Below are positions 1-10,789 of a stretch of DNA of 64,000 nt, piece after piece. A program made the translations under genes and the position numbers. Numbering within the stretch: position 1 is the first letter of the stretch; each line of letters starts with the position of its first letter. The stretch is from Streptococcus sp. oral taxon 431. GTDB taxonomy: Bacteria > Bacillota > Bacilli > Lactobacillales > Streptococcaceae. The stretch is from the NCBI RefSeq assembly GCF_023115445.1, contig NZ_JALDUI010000004.1, positions 1 to 64,000 on the forward strand, in the 5' to 3' direction. Under the pieces are notes generated by a model, which worked only from the letters and a program-made list of their open reading frames with translations, was not told the origin of the DNA and did not search any database.

Positions 1-118
1 CTTTAACAGCAGTGTTGTCTGATGCTTTGAATGTTAAATCAGTGTTTTCACCTGTATAAACATAGATTTCTTTCTTATCTTTATTTGAGTATGGAAGTTC
101 AACTGTTGGAGCTACGTT
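1..118 (-). repeat. Tandem repeat unit 3 of surface protein (partial)
   Basis: Third module start, NVAPTVELPYSNKDKKEIYV, cut by the window edge after about 39 residues. More units may follow outside the window. Confidence 0.75.
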
Positions 119-3100
119 TACAAAATCTGCTAATGCTTTTGTATCTTTAGAACCATCTTTATAGGTTACTACAACGTTATTTCCTTCTCTAGTTATGCTT
201 TCAATACGCTCATTTTGGTTATCAACGTCTGTACCTTGTTTGTCAAGCAGATTTTTATCTTTGTTTGTTGTAGAATATTGAATCTTAATGCTATCTTTAA
301 TCTGGTTAAACACATCTTCTGATATATTATTAGCATTCGCTACAGAAATTTTTGTCTCTGGATCCTTAATATCATATTTTGCTGTTTGAGCTTTTAAGAC
401 AATTCTGAATGAACCTGGGTCATTTGCATATGAATTTCCAGTCGAGATATTGTAAAGAAGTCCTCCATCTGTATCTGTTGCAGTGGCATAACGAGTTACA
501 ATTGGAAGTTCAGCACTTTCTGTTGTAGGAAGTGTTAGTTTTTTTACAGGTGTTCCACCTTCTGTATCTTTTGTGATTTTACCTCTAATGTGAACAACTG
601 CAGGATCTGCCGCTGTTGCTGTTGTTTCTGTCGAGATTTTTTCAACTACTGTATCATATTCGTTATCCAATATATTTGGATTTGATTCATCTTTAGCTGG
701 TTGTACCTTATTTCCACCACGTAAAATTTCTGCAGATGCAATTTTCCCTGAATCATCCGTAAATTTAATAGGAATATCAAAATCTTCATTTGCATATACA
801 AATACATCTTTCCTGTTGTCCAATGAGTATGGAATTTCAACTTTTGGAGCTACGTTTACAAAATCTGATAAAGCTCTTTTTTCTTGAGAACCATCTGCAT
901 AGGTTACAACAAGATTTCCTTCGGCATCTTTTGCTACTGATTGAATCTTAGCATCTTTATCAGCTACAGTTTTACCTTTTTTGTCTGCTAAGTTAGCATC
1001 ATCGTTGTTTTGAGAGTACTCAAGTTGAAGTTTCTCTTTGATTTTGCCTAGCTCAGCATTAGTTACATTAGCTGGATCTGCTACAGTAACTTTTTCAGTT
1101 GGAGTTGCAATGTCATATTTTTGAGCTTGTGTTTTAAGAATGACACGGAATGCACCTGGGTCAGTTGGGTTTCCTACGGCTTTATTCTCAATAAATGCAC
1201 CATCTGTGTCAGTTGCTGTTGCATAACGCCATCCTAAAACCATACCTGGTGCTTTATCTCCCTTAGTTGCTGCATCAAAGTCAGATTGGCTCAAACCATC
1301 TGTTGCTGCTGGGGTACCTCTATAAGTGATTACCGCTGGGGTAGCATCTGTCGCTGTAGTTTCAGCATTGATAACATTTGCTTTAAATCCATATTGAGTA
1401 TTGATGGTATTTGCTTCACCAGTAACAGGATCAAACGGTTTGTTACCACCTTGTCTTACAGTAGCACTTGCAATTTTTCCGCTATCATCTTTGAATTTGA
1501 TATCGAATGAGTTTGCTTCCCCACCATAGACATAAACTTCTTTTTCAGCTTTATTAGAATAAGGAATCTCTACTGTTGGAGCCTCGTTTTGACGTGCAGG
1601 ATTTACAACTACAGTAACTTCAATCTCACCTGACTCTTTACCTTGGCTATCAACGGCTTTATACTTAACTGTGTAAGTGCCTTGGGTATTTGTATCAACT
1701 GTCTTGGTTGCTGCGTTGCCATTTACTGAAACAACTTCAGCATGAACCTTATCACCTAGTGTTGCTTGAGCATCATCTTCTTTATCTGCTACGGTCACAA
1801 GAGATGCAAGGTCAAGTTGAGCACCTTGAGTAACAGTTTTTCTGTTTCCTTCAACAGCTGATGCGATAGTTGGTGCTTGGTTTTCTACTCCACGAGGTTG
1901 CCAACCAGCCACACTTGAGAATCCACCATCTACCACGTTTGAAATAGCTGATACTTCCGTACCTGCAATCTTGTCAGCCATCGTGAGGACAATCGTATCT
2001 TCAAACTTACCATGTGCGTATGATTTTACAGTTGCCTTATCTGACTTTTGTGATACCCATGCAGATGAGGCATTGTCACGTTTGACTGGAATCTCAACTG
2101 TTTGACCCGCAGTATTTGTATAGCGCATGTAGGCAATCCCTGCATCATGAGGAACCTTAAGAGTAACTTCTTTTTGCCCTGCTACAACTGCATCTTGGTT
2201 AGTAGTCAAGCTTGAAGGTTCAACAGTTGTCTCACCGACAGATACTGGTACAGTACGGCGGCTACTTTCTTCACCGTTAACTACTTGGCTTACCTCTACT
2301 GTTTGACGTGGTTTGATTGTTGTACCATCACCTTGGTTGTTGTTCAAAGCTGTTGGAAGCTCACCAGTAGTCCAGTTTCCAGCACTGTCAACAGTGACAT
2401 TGCCGATGTTTTGCTCTTGACCATCGATATAAAGCTTGATTTTAGCCCCTGGAACCCCTGTCCCTGAAAGAGTGCTTGAAGTTGAAGCTACAGTTTGAAT
2501 AGGAACGTTGACAGAGGTGTTGGTCAAGTTTGGAGTCACCTTTGGTGCATCAACCTGACTTACCAAGTGCTTGTCGTACTTACCTGTGAGACCATACCAG
2601 TTATTTTTTGGTAAGCCTGTTTTAGAGTCAATACCTGCAATATAAGAAATGGCCTGTGAAGGGTCTGTAACCACAGTACGGTACTTAATAGTAACCTTGC
2701 GTGCCTTAGTGTTGTTAGCAAAAGCAAGGACATAAACCTTTTCGGTTTGATCCATAACACCACTAAGACCGGGTACCGAATTGATATTCCCAACAGTATT
2801 TCCAACACGCCAGTTAAGCTTATTTCCAGCATCGATAAACTGCTGACCTTCTGCAGACGGCGAACCACCTGATGTAACATTTCCATCCACCCAGCCATCG
2901 CGGGGTTTGTAAGCGCCGTTGTTATATTCTGTCACAACTTTATAAGGATCAGATACATTTTTAGGGATTGTAAAGTAGTAGTATCCTCCCATCAGATCGT
3001 ACTGAGCCTCGTTAAAGGTTACCGTCCACTCCAAGACTGGACGGCCTTTACCCTCTGGGTCTGTAGCCACTGTTTTTCCATCGGCTACCTCATAGTCTCC

Positions 3101-3844
3101 CAGCTGTCTGTACTCAATCTTGGCACGTTGAGTTGGATCTCCATCCTCAATTTTTTTACGACTCCGGTATTCGAAATTGATGTCTTTCCCTTCTGCAGAG
3201 CGATCTTGAGCACGTTCTTGTCCTGCAGCTCGACGGCTTCTTGACTTAGGTTGAGTGGCTGAAGTTTCTGCTTCCGTTGCTTCTTCAGCTTTAGCCTCTG
3301 TTGCTTCAGTTTTAGCCTCTGTTGCTACTGTTGCTGCTTTTTCTTCTTTGGCAGCAAGCTGAGCTACTGTATCTTTGAGACTAGCGACCGCTACATCCAC
3401 TTGGTCTTGGCTAGCTTCTGCATTTGCCAAAACATTTTGTGCTTGTTCAAGGGCTGTGTTCAAGCGAGAAAGAGAGTCTTCTGTCTTGCCTGCTTTGTCC
3501 AAGCCTTTTACTTCTTCGACCAATTGGGTCAAAGCTTCTTTGTTAGCTGTTTTTGATAAAGTGGCTTCTGAACTTGTAGGATTTTCAGCAACCACTGGTG
3601 AAGTTGTTGATACCTCCACTGCTGGTGCCTTATACGTTCCTACTTCGTCACTAGTGCTTGCTTCAGCAGCTGAGTTGGCAGTTTTAGTCTCTACCTCCCC
3701 AGTATCAGCTGTGTCGGCCTTAACCGTTGGAGCTACCAAGGCTGCACCAACTGCAAAGACAAGCGAACAACCAAACAAGAAATGTTTTCCTTTTTTGATC
3801 ATTCGCCAGTTCTTCTGCTCTGCATTTTTACGATTAAAATACAT
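1..3844 (-). CDS. Large secreted repeat-containing surface protein (5' part, truncated by window edge)
   Basis: At least 1281 codons are visible; the C-terminus, where any LPXTG sorting signal would lie, is outside the window. The start is the ATG at 3844 with an AGGAG site just upstream. A long signal peptide (residues 1-43; KKGKHFLFGCSLVFAVGAAL, cleavage near VKA/DTA) resembles streptococcal YSIRK/GxxS-type leaders but lacks a literal YSIRK. It is followed by a Thr/Glu/Ala-rich region containing a FIVAR-like helix (about 101-167), a folded region from about 220 with Tyr/Gly-rich strands, bacterial Ig-like modules, and then tandem modules of about 245 residues that start N-(V/E)-A-P-x-V-E. 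Probably a cell-wall adhesin. The exact family and ligand are unknown; the export and repeat architecture are clear. Confidence 0.85.
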   Translation of the reverse strand, partial: MYFNRKNAEQKNWRMIKKGKHFLFGCSLVFAVGAALVAPTVKADTADTGEVETKTANSAAEASTSDEVGTYKAPAVEVSTTSPVVAENPTSSEATLSKTANKEALTQLVEEVKGLDKAGKTEDSLSRLNTALEQAQNVLANAEASQDQVDVAVASLKDTVAQLAAKEEKAATVATEAKTEATEAKAEEATEAETSATQPKSRSRRAAGQERAQDRSAEGKDINFEYRSRKKIEDGDPTQRAKIEYRQLGDYEVADGKTVATDPEGKGRPVLEWTVTFNEAQYDLMGGYYYFTIPKNVSDPYKVVTEYNNGAYKPRDGWVDGNVTSGGSPSAEGQQFIDAGNKLNWRVGNTVGNINSVPGLSGVMDQTEKVYVLAFANNTKARKVTIKYRTVVTDPSQAISYIAGIDSKTGLPKNNWYGLTGKYDKHLVSQVDAPKVTPNLTNTSVNVPIQTVASTSSTLSGTGVPGAKIKLYIDGQEQNIGNVTVDSAGNWTTGELPTALNNNQGDGTTIKPRQTVEVSQVVNGEESSRRTVPVSVGETTVEPSSLTTNQDAVVAGQKEVTLKVPHDAGIAYMRYTNTAGQTVEIPVKRDNASSAWVSQKSDKATVKSYAHGKFEDTIVLTMADKIAGTEVSAISNVVDGGFSSVAGWQPRGVENQAPTIASAVEGNRKTVTQGAQLDLASLVTVADKEDDAQATLGDKVHAEVVSVNGNAATKTVDTNTQGTYTVKYKAVDSQGKESGEIEVTVVVNPARQNEAPTVEIPYSNKAEKEVYVYGGEANSFDIKFKDDSGKIASATVRQGGNKPFDPVTGEANTINTQYGFKANVINAETTATDATPAVITYRGTPAATDGLSQSDFDAATKGDKAPGMVLGWRYATATDTDGAFIENKAVGNPTDPGAFRVILKTQAQKYDIATPTEKVTVADPANVTNAELGKIKEKLQLEYSQNNDDANLADKKGKTVADKDAKIQSVAKDAEGNLVVTYADGSQEKRALSDFVNVAPKVEIPYSLDNRKDVFVYANEDFDIPIKFTDDSGKIASAEILRGGNKVQPAKDESNPNILDNEYDTVVEKISTETTATAADPAVVHIRGKITKDTEGGTPVKKLTLPTTESAELPIVTRYATATDTDGGLLYNISTGNSYANDPGSFRIVLKAQTAKYDIKDPETKISVANANNISEDVFNQIKDSIKIQYSTTNKDKNLLDKQGTDVDNQNERIESITREGNNVVVTYKDGSKDTKALADFVNVAPTVELPYSNKDKKEIYVYTGENTDLTFKASDNTAVK
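119..856 (-). repeat. Tandem repeat unit 2 of surface protein (246 residues)
   Basis: Second module, beginning NVAPKVEIPYSLD, with the same order of landmarks as unit 1 (FVYANEDFDI, DDSGKIASA, ATDTDGG, TKALADFV). It is clearly diverged at protein level, so this is an old duplication and not a recent slippage. Confidence 0.8.
857..1588 (-). repeat. Tandem repeat unit 1 of surface protein (244 residues)
   Basis: First full module, beginning NEAPTVEIPYSNK, followed by a Tyr-rich EVYVYGGE strand, KFKDDSGKIASA and RGTP- and ATDTDG-type segments, and ending KRALSDFV. It aligns end to end with the next unit. In-frame, with no gaps that shift the frame. Confidence 0.8.
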
Positions 3845-3895
3845 TACATTATCTCCTTTTTTAAAAATAACTGCATGTCTTTTACATACAGTTCA

Positions 3896-3924
3896 ATTAT
3901 ACATCTCTTTTAGAAAATAGTCAA
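3896..3924 (-). promoter_or_regulatory. Promoter of the surface-protein gene
   Basis: On the minus strand TTGACT and TATAAT are separated by 17 nt, ending about 50 nt before the start codon. This is a near-consensus vegetative promoter. Confidence 0.75.
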
Positions 3925-4458
3925 TTAAAACAACTTTCGAACTTTCAAGTATTTTATAAACCAAAAACTACATATATAATGTCTTTTATCACTTAATATA
4001 GTTATCTAAAAATTCAGTAAAATAGGATTCTATACACATAGTTTTCTTCACTGGACCTTTTAAGACACAAAATTTCAAAAAAAAGCAGAAAATTTACACT
4101 AAGTTTTCAGAATGAAAGAAAAAATATATGAATGAAGTTTTTATCAAAGAACATGAGTAACCCTAAATTTTCTTGAATCTTTTACTACTCAAGAAAAATC
4201 AACCGACACTTTTTATTGACAAACCACTTAAGAAAGATGCTAGTCCAAGTATATATTTTTAATTTACAAGTCAATCAATGAATCTTCTTATGTTCTAAGA
4301 AGCTAAGGGAAGAGTTTTTAATAAATCCTATACTATAGGTGATCGCACACTGAAAATTTCTGCTCTTTTTGATTTTATAGGATCAAAATGGTGTTTTCTT
4401 TTAAAAATTATGAGATAGCACCGAGGGATGCCATTGATTACACCTGCGAGAGTCAAAT

Positions 4459-4563
4459 ATAGTAGATTGAAATAAGGCACGAACAAATCGTTTAGGAAAG
4501 GCAAACTAATTTATAGAAATATTTTTTAGCAGTCATAGTGTGCTATTCTAGATTCAATCCATT
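4459..4563. repeat. Possible small repeat remnant with inverted ends
   Basis: The segment starts AGTAGATTGAA and ends TTCAATCCATT, so the ends share the inverted core GATTGAA/TTCAATC. From memory, similar AGTAGATTGAA-ended short sequences occur in pneumococcus and relatives. Only one copy is in this window and the ends match imperfectly, so this is tentative. Confidence 0.3.
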
Positions 4564-4567
4564 ATAA

Positions 4568-4604
4568 AAGGACTTAGTCTTCTAGCATACTGGACTAAAT
4601 CCTT
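4568..4604 (-). terminator. Stem-loop, possible terminator of the lia/alkD transcript
   Basis: AAGGATTTAGTC and GACTAAGTCCTT pair with one mismatch around a 13-nt loop, followed on the minus strand by TTTTA. The T-run is short and the site lies about 155 nt past the alkD-like stop. Confidence 0.4.
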
Positions 4605-4758
4605 GGTCTAAATCATTTGTCTCTTGTTGCAGTCTGAATAACAGCGCTAGACTCATTTGACAGACATCTTTCTCGAGATGATACTCTCTACTGTCTAGTT
4701 GTTAACAAGTTCTACTAGCTACCGCCTATTATGGTTTTTTCTGGTTAGAACCGAGTTT

Positions 4759-5424
4759 TTAGGACTTCTTGAGATACTTGCTTGCTTCTTTGATACTAAG
4801 TTCAGCCATTCTTCCCTTGTTTTTTTCGATGAAACTTGCTACCCATTCTGGATTGGCCTTAGAGTAGTCTCTTAGAGCCCAGCCGATGGCTCTATTGATA
4901 AAAAATTCTGTCTGGTCCAGATTGTTTAGTAGGATTTTTTCCATCAGTCGGACATTCGTTTTTTCTTTTCTTAACAACTGGTGGTCAATAGCGACTCGTC
5001 TCAGCCAGATATTGTCTGATAGGCTCCATTCGAGGATTATTTTCTCCAGTTCTGGCTTGTCATATACCAAACTTCCTACTACTCGATCTAGAATATCTAC
5101 CGTGTCCCACCAAGACTTGGTCACGACCAGACACTCAAGCTTAGGCAAATTGGTGTCCTTTAGATAAGACTGCATGTTTTTCAAATAATTGGCAGCCACA
5201 TACTGGTATTCTCTTGGCTCCTTTTTCCAGCAAGTGTCCACAAAATCCCAATCGATGATCTTTGTTTTTTTCTCGCTTGGAAAGTATTTTCTATAGAGCG
5301 CATTTCTTTCAGGTGCCGCAATACCTAGAAAGGAAAATTGCTGGCGCATATAGGCTTCCATAGGCCCTGCCTTTTTCGGATCTTTTGCCGCTTCTAGCTC
5401 CACAAGTAAATCTGCTAAACTCAT
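4759..5424 (-). CDS. AlkD-like DNA alkylation repair protein
   Basis: 221 residues of HEAT-like helical repeats matching the AlkD/AlkC-type DNA alkylation repair family, monofunctional glycosylases that remove bulky or positively charged alkylated bases. Residues expected in the AlkD cleft are present: the WWD motif at 105-107, Asp110, and a downstream Trp182 in GWALRDYSK. The ATG directly abuts the liaR stop codon, so the gene is probably the last cistron of the lia transcript. Its presence beside an envelope-stress system is a conserved neighbourhood in related streptococci (recalled) and does not itself show a functional link. Confidence 0.85.
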   Translation of the reverse strand: MSLADLLVELEAAKDPKKAGPMEAYMRQQFSFLGIAAPERNALYRKYFPSEKKTKIIDWDFVDTCWKKEPREYQYVAANYLKNMQSYLKDTNLPKLECLVVTKSWWDTVDILDRVVGSLVYDKPELEKIILEWSLSDNIWLRRVAIDHQLLRKEKTNVRLMEKILLNNLDQTEFFINRAIGWALRDYSKANPEWVASFIEKNKGRMAELSIKEASKYLKKS

Positions 5425-6057
5425 CTAAAAATCCTCCTGCCCTACCAAGTGATGTTGAAAGGCATAAACTGCTGCCTGGGTGCGGTCGCTAACCTGAAGT
5501 TTAGCAAGGATGTTTGAAACATGAGTTTTCACCGTCTTGAGTGAGATAAACAATTCATCAGCAATACGTTGATTTTCATAGCCCTTGGCAATCAGTTGAA
5601 GGACATCGCGTTCACGCGCAGTCAGCTCTTCATGTAATTCAATATGATTGCGGTTGTATTCTACCTTTTTACTCACCTCTTGTTCAATAGCCAACTCTCC
5701 AGCCGCCACCTTACGAACAGCGTGTAACAATTCATCGGCACTTGATGTCTTGAGCATATAACCCCTAGCTCCAGCATTTAAGACTGGCATGATTTTTTCA
5801 TTGTCTAGATAAGAAGTCACGATCAAGATTTTAGCTTCTGGCCATTCTTTGAGAATAGCTAGTGTCGCATCAATCCCATTGACTTCAGGCATGACAATAT
5901 CCATGACAATCACATCTGGACGAAGCTCTAAGGCCATGGAAATTCCTTCCGCACCATTGGTTGCTTCTCCTACAACCTCTACATCATCTTGTAATTCAAA
6001 ATAACTTTTTAAACCCAGACGCACCATTTGGTGGTCATCTACCAATAATAGTTTCAT
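5425..6057 (-). CDS. liaR: LiaR/VraR-type response regulator
   Basis: 210 residues of NarL/FixJ type. The receiver domain (1-115) carries the acidic pair Asp7/Asp8, phosphoacceptor Asp53 in VMDIVMPEVNG, Thr81 and Lys103. A C-terminal LuxR-type HTH follows (about 140-200, LTARERDVLQLIAKGYENQR and TVKTHVSNI). It acts with LiaS and LiaF in sensing cell-envelope damage such as lipid II-binding antibiotics. It sits 11 bp downstream of liaS. All key residues are intact. Confidence 0.92.
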   Translation of the reverse strand: MKLLLVDDHQMVRLGLKSYFELQDDVEVVGEATNGAEGISMALELRPDVIVMDIVMPEVNGIDATLAILKEWPEAKILIVTSYLDNEKIMPVLNAGARGYMLKTSSADELLHAVRKVAAGELAIEQEVSKKVEYNRNHIELHEELTARERDVLQLIAKGYENQRIADELFISLKTVKTHVSNILAKLQVSDRTQAAVYAFQHHLVGQEDF

Positions 6058-6068
6058 CTTACTTCCTC

Positions 6069-7067
6069 TTATCTATCCAAATCAAGCAAGGGAATGCGAA
6101 TATCCACTGCCAAACCTTGCTTGAGAGCTGTTAATAATTGTATAGTCCCAGCCATATCTTCCACTCGTTCTTTGATATTGCGTAAACCATAGCTTAATTC
6201 ATCAACATCATCTAGCTGAAAACCACGACCATTGTCTGCAACCTTCAACTGTAATTCCGTTTCCGTTTGATAAAGGTAAACATCTAGACATGAAGCTTGT
6301 GCATGACGAAGTGTATTACTAATCAATTCTTGGACAATACGGAAGACATGTTCCTCAATCTTTTTAGGCAATTCGTCTACCTGATATTTAAAACTGACTT
6401 TGAGTTCACTTTTTTCTTCTAGCTCTTTGAGGAGTAGCTGAATCCCCTCCACCAAGCTTTTTTGTTCCAGTTCAATTGGTCGCAGATGCAAAAGAAGAAT
6501 GCGCAAGTCTCTTTGGGCTGTCTCTAAAATGGCAGTCACACTTTGGAGTTGTGTTTGCATCTTCTCTCTGTCTAATTTGGAAGCTTGTTGACTAAGTCCC
6601 GATAAAATCATATGGGCAGCAAAAATTTCTTGGCTGACCGTATCATGCAAGTCACGCGCGATTCGTTTGCGTTCCTTTTCAATAATCACTTCTTCTTTGA
6701 CCAAGGCCTGATTGTCTGCTTTTTGAATCGCTTCTGTCAACAAACCGAGCTTACCTGATAGGTTTCTAAAACTTGCGTCTAAGTCAGCATCTCCCAGACT
6801 TTCAATCTCTTTGCCAGCTAGCAGACGTTTGAGATTTGCTTGGATTCTTCTTTTTGAAATTTCATCAACCATCGTCCATAATAGGACTAATAAAAATGCT
6901 AGGGCAGCACTAAACATTAAAACCAAAAATAGGACTTTTTCTGTCTTTTCTAGATCCTGAAAAAGAGAAGTCCACTCCAAATCTATGACCTTAAAAATGC
7001 TTCGAAATAGAAAAGCAACAAAGAGAAATGAGGTGAGTCCAATTAAAATATAGGGTTGCTTTTTCAT
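6069..7067 (-). CDS. liaS: LiaS/VraS-type sensor histidine kinase
   Basis: 332 residues. Two membrane segments (about 7-27 and 45-66) flank a short extracytoplasmic loop of some 17 residues, the intramembrane-sensing layout. A HisKA_3 dimerisation motif ERKRIARDLHDTVSQ places the phosphoryl-accepting His at 141. The HATPase domain has the N-box QELISNTLRHA, VADNGRGF and YGLRNIKERV. The ATG overlaps the liaF stop by 4 bases, implying translational coupling. It partners LiaR, and LiaF is the expected inhibitor. Confidence 0.92.
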   Translation of the reverse strand: MKKQPYILIGLTSFLFVAFLFRSIFKVIDLEWTSLFQDLEKTEKVLFLVLMFSAALAFLLVLLWTMVDEISKRRIQANLKRLLAGKEIESLGDADLDASFRNLSGKLGLLTEAIQKADNQALVKEEVIIEKERKRIARDLHDTVSQEIFAAHMILSGLSQQASKLDREKMQTQLQSVTAILETAQRDLRILLLHLRPIELEQKSLVEGIQLLLKELEEKSELKVSFKYQVDELPKKIEEHVFRIVQELISNTLRHAQASCLDVYLYQTETELQLKVADNGRGFQLDDVDELSYGLRNIKERVEDMAGTIQLLTALKQGLAVDIRIPLLDLDR

Positions 7068-7762
7068 CCTCGCACCACCTCAACATCTCCAACCATAGTT
7101 GTCAAAAGAATCTTAACACTCTTAGGACTCTTGAGATAATCCTTGGTTTCTTGATGAAATTGCTCATTGCGCAAAGCTCGCTTAGGCTGGTCAAAGAAGG
7201 TTAAATCTCCATACAAAGAATTGACACTTAGACTGACTTCTACATCCACTGGTACGATAATTCTAGTCGTACCGACCAGTTTTCTCAAGATGATGACATT
7301 ATCATGATTGCTCAAAATTACATGCTCTAGATGAATGGTATCCTTCCCCATAAGACGAAAAAGATTGATATCATCAAAACGACAAGTCTGGTAACTTGAA
7401 AAGTGGTGGAGATTTCCAAACCAGCGATTTTTCTCCCTCTTCACCGTCACTACTTCTTCAAAAATCAGATTGGTGTCTTCTCTTTCCTGGTTCATCATAG
7501 GATAAAGCAAGAACAGGCTGTATATCAAGGCCACAAAAATAGCTAGAATGACAAAGGGATTGAGCATGATGATAAAGAAAAATAGGATGCTCACTGCCAC
7601 TAATATGAGGTTATTTCCCTGTCTTCCGGTATAGTATCGAATCAGCAGTAAAAACAAGAGCAAGATCAGCAGAAAACGGGAAAAATGCTCTGATACCATC
7701 ATAATCAGAGCTCCTGTCAATAAACAAGCTTCAATAAATAGAAAAATTTGAAATTTTCGCAT
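7064..7762 (-). CDS. liaF: LiaF-type membrane inhibitor of LiaS
   Basis: 232 residues. The N-terminal 90 or so residues form closely packed hydrophobic helices, followed by a soluble beta-rich domain (about 95-232) typical of the LiaF/YvqF C-terminal domain. In Gram-positive bacteria LiaF holds LiaS off in the absence of envelope stress. It is first in the liaFSR-alkD transcript and has a GAGAGG ribosome site. A TACAAT-like -10 lies in the short gap after the fni terminator, so the system probably has its own promoter. Confidence 0.85.
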   Translation of the reverse strand: MRKFQIFLFIEACLLTGALIMMVSEHFSRFLLILLLFLLLIRYYTGRQGNNLILVAVSILFFFIIMLNPFVILAIFVALIYSLFLLYPMMNQEREDTNLIFEEVVTVKREKNRWFGNLHHFSSYQTCRFDDINLFRLMGKDTIHLEHVILSNHDNVIILRKLVGTTRIIVPVDVEVSLSVNSLYGDLTFFDQPKRALRNEQFHQETKDYLKSPKSVKILLTTMVGDVEVVRG

Positions 7763-7825
7763 GTATCCGTCCTCTCTATTTTATTGTATCACAAAACCAA
7801 AATGTCACATCAGTCTGAGGAATGA

Positions 7826-7854
7826 TAAAAAGACCGGGACCAAAATCCCGACCT
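7826..7854 (-). terminator. Terminator of the mevalonate operon
   Basis: AGGTCGGGA and TCCCGGTCT form a 9-bp stem (two G-U pairs) followed by TTTTTATC on the minus strand, immediately after the fni stop. It separates fni from liaF. Confidence 0.85.
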
Positions 7855-7856
7855 CC

Positions 7857-9835
<1,979 letters not shown>

Positions 9836-9849
<14 letters not shown>

Positions 9850-10789
9850 CTTGGCTCAAGTCCTTTGTTTTTGATACGATTAAGCGATAGCGTTGACCTA
9901 AGAGTTCTGATAGATGTTCCAAGTCTTTTTCTAAACAAAGAACCTTGACATTAGGCCCCGCATCCATGGTGAAGTAACAAGATTCTCCTTGTTCTCTAAG
10001 CTGACGAACGAAATCCATAGCCTCATAACTCGCATCTGTCAGATAAGAGAACGGCGGATTTGCAGTTTTTGTCGTAGCATGCATTGCGAGAGCGTTCTTT
10101 TCTGTTAATACTCCAACTTTCTTAAAGTCATTTTCCTTGAGATAGACCAGCATATCCTTGTAGTCTTGCTCAGACTGACGAATCCACTCATCAAATGTTG
10201 TCGAAGTTTCCACACAGAGTTTCATACCATCCCGACTAGAGATTGGTTTTTTCTGGTCTTCTAAAACCAACATGATCATAGCTAGTTTCAAGTCAGTTTC
10301 GACAGGATAGATTTCTCCACTATCCTTGTCCCAAGCTGCTAAGGGGCCATAAAAACTACGAGACGAAGATCCTGATGCAAATTTAGCTTCCAAAGCCAAT
10401 TCTTTACGATCTAATCCTAATTGGAAATAGGCGTTGCAGGCTTTGACCAGGGCAGATAAGCCACTGGAACTTGAAGAAAGACCTGCCGCTGTTGGCATAT
10501 TGTTCTTGGTATCGATACGAACAAAACCTGCTCCTTCAGGACGGTAGCGGTCAATGATTTTACTCATCTTTTTATGTTCAGCTTCATTTTGCAACTGACC
10601 ATTGATGTAGAAAGCATCCGAGCTTGCATCTGCAGGTAAAGGAGAAAGTGTTGTCTCCGTATACATATTTTCTAAGGTTAGAGAGATACTGCTAGTCGCA
10701 GGAACCATCTCTTTTTCTGCTTTCTTACCCCAATATTTGATAATGGCAATATTGGCATAGGAACGTACTGTTACAGGCTTTCGATCCAT
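9836..10789 (-). CDS. mvaD: Diphosphomevalonate decarboxylase
   Basis: 317 residues from the ATG at 10789, chosen because an AAGGAG site lies 10 bases upstream and the protein then opens with the conserved MDRKPVTVRSYANIAIIKYWG. A longer in-frame extension to 10870 lies inside mvaK1 and has no family similarity. GHMP-fold motifs are AAGLSSSSSGLSAL, SGSSSRSFYGP and TMDAGPNVKV. It converts mevalonate diphosphate to IPP. The start overlaps the end of mvaK1 by 19 bases. Confidence 0.95.

Larger units (their letters stand above)
3925..4758. other. Gene-free gap between surface protein and alkD-like gene
   Basis: AT-rich with no sizeable coding region on either strand. It contains a perfect 7-bp hairpin at 4284-4302, a 24-codon reading frame at 4388-4462 with an AGGA five bases upstream (judged doubtful), a short element with related ends at 4459-4563, and a 12-bp stem-loop at 4568-4604. 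The mixture looks like decayed intergenic material. Confidence 0.5.

Noticed and set aside
3375-3920. 181-codon frame on the plus strand over the start of the surface-protein gene
   Set aside because: The minus-strand frame has signal peptide, FIVAR helix, promoter and ribosome site; the plus frame has none of these.
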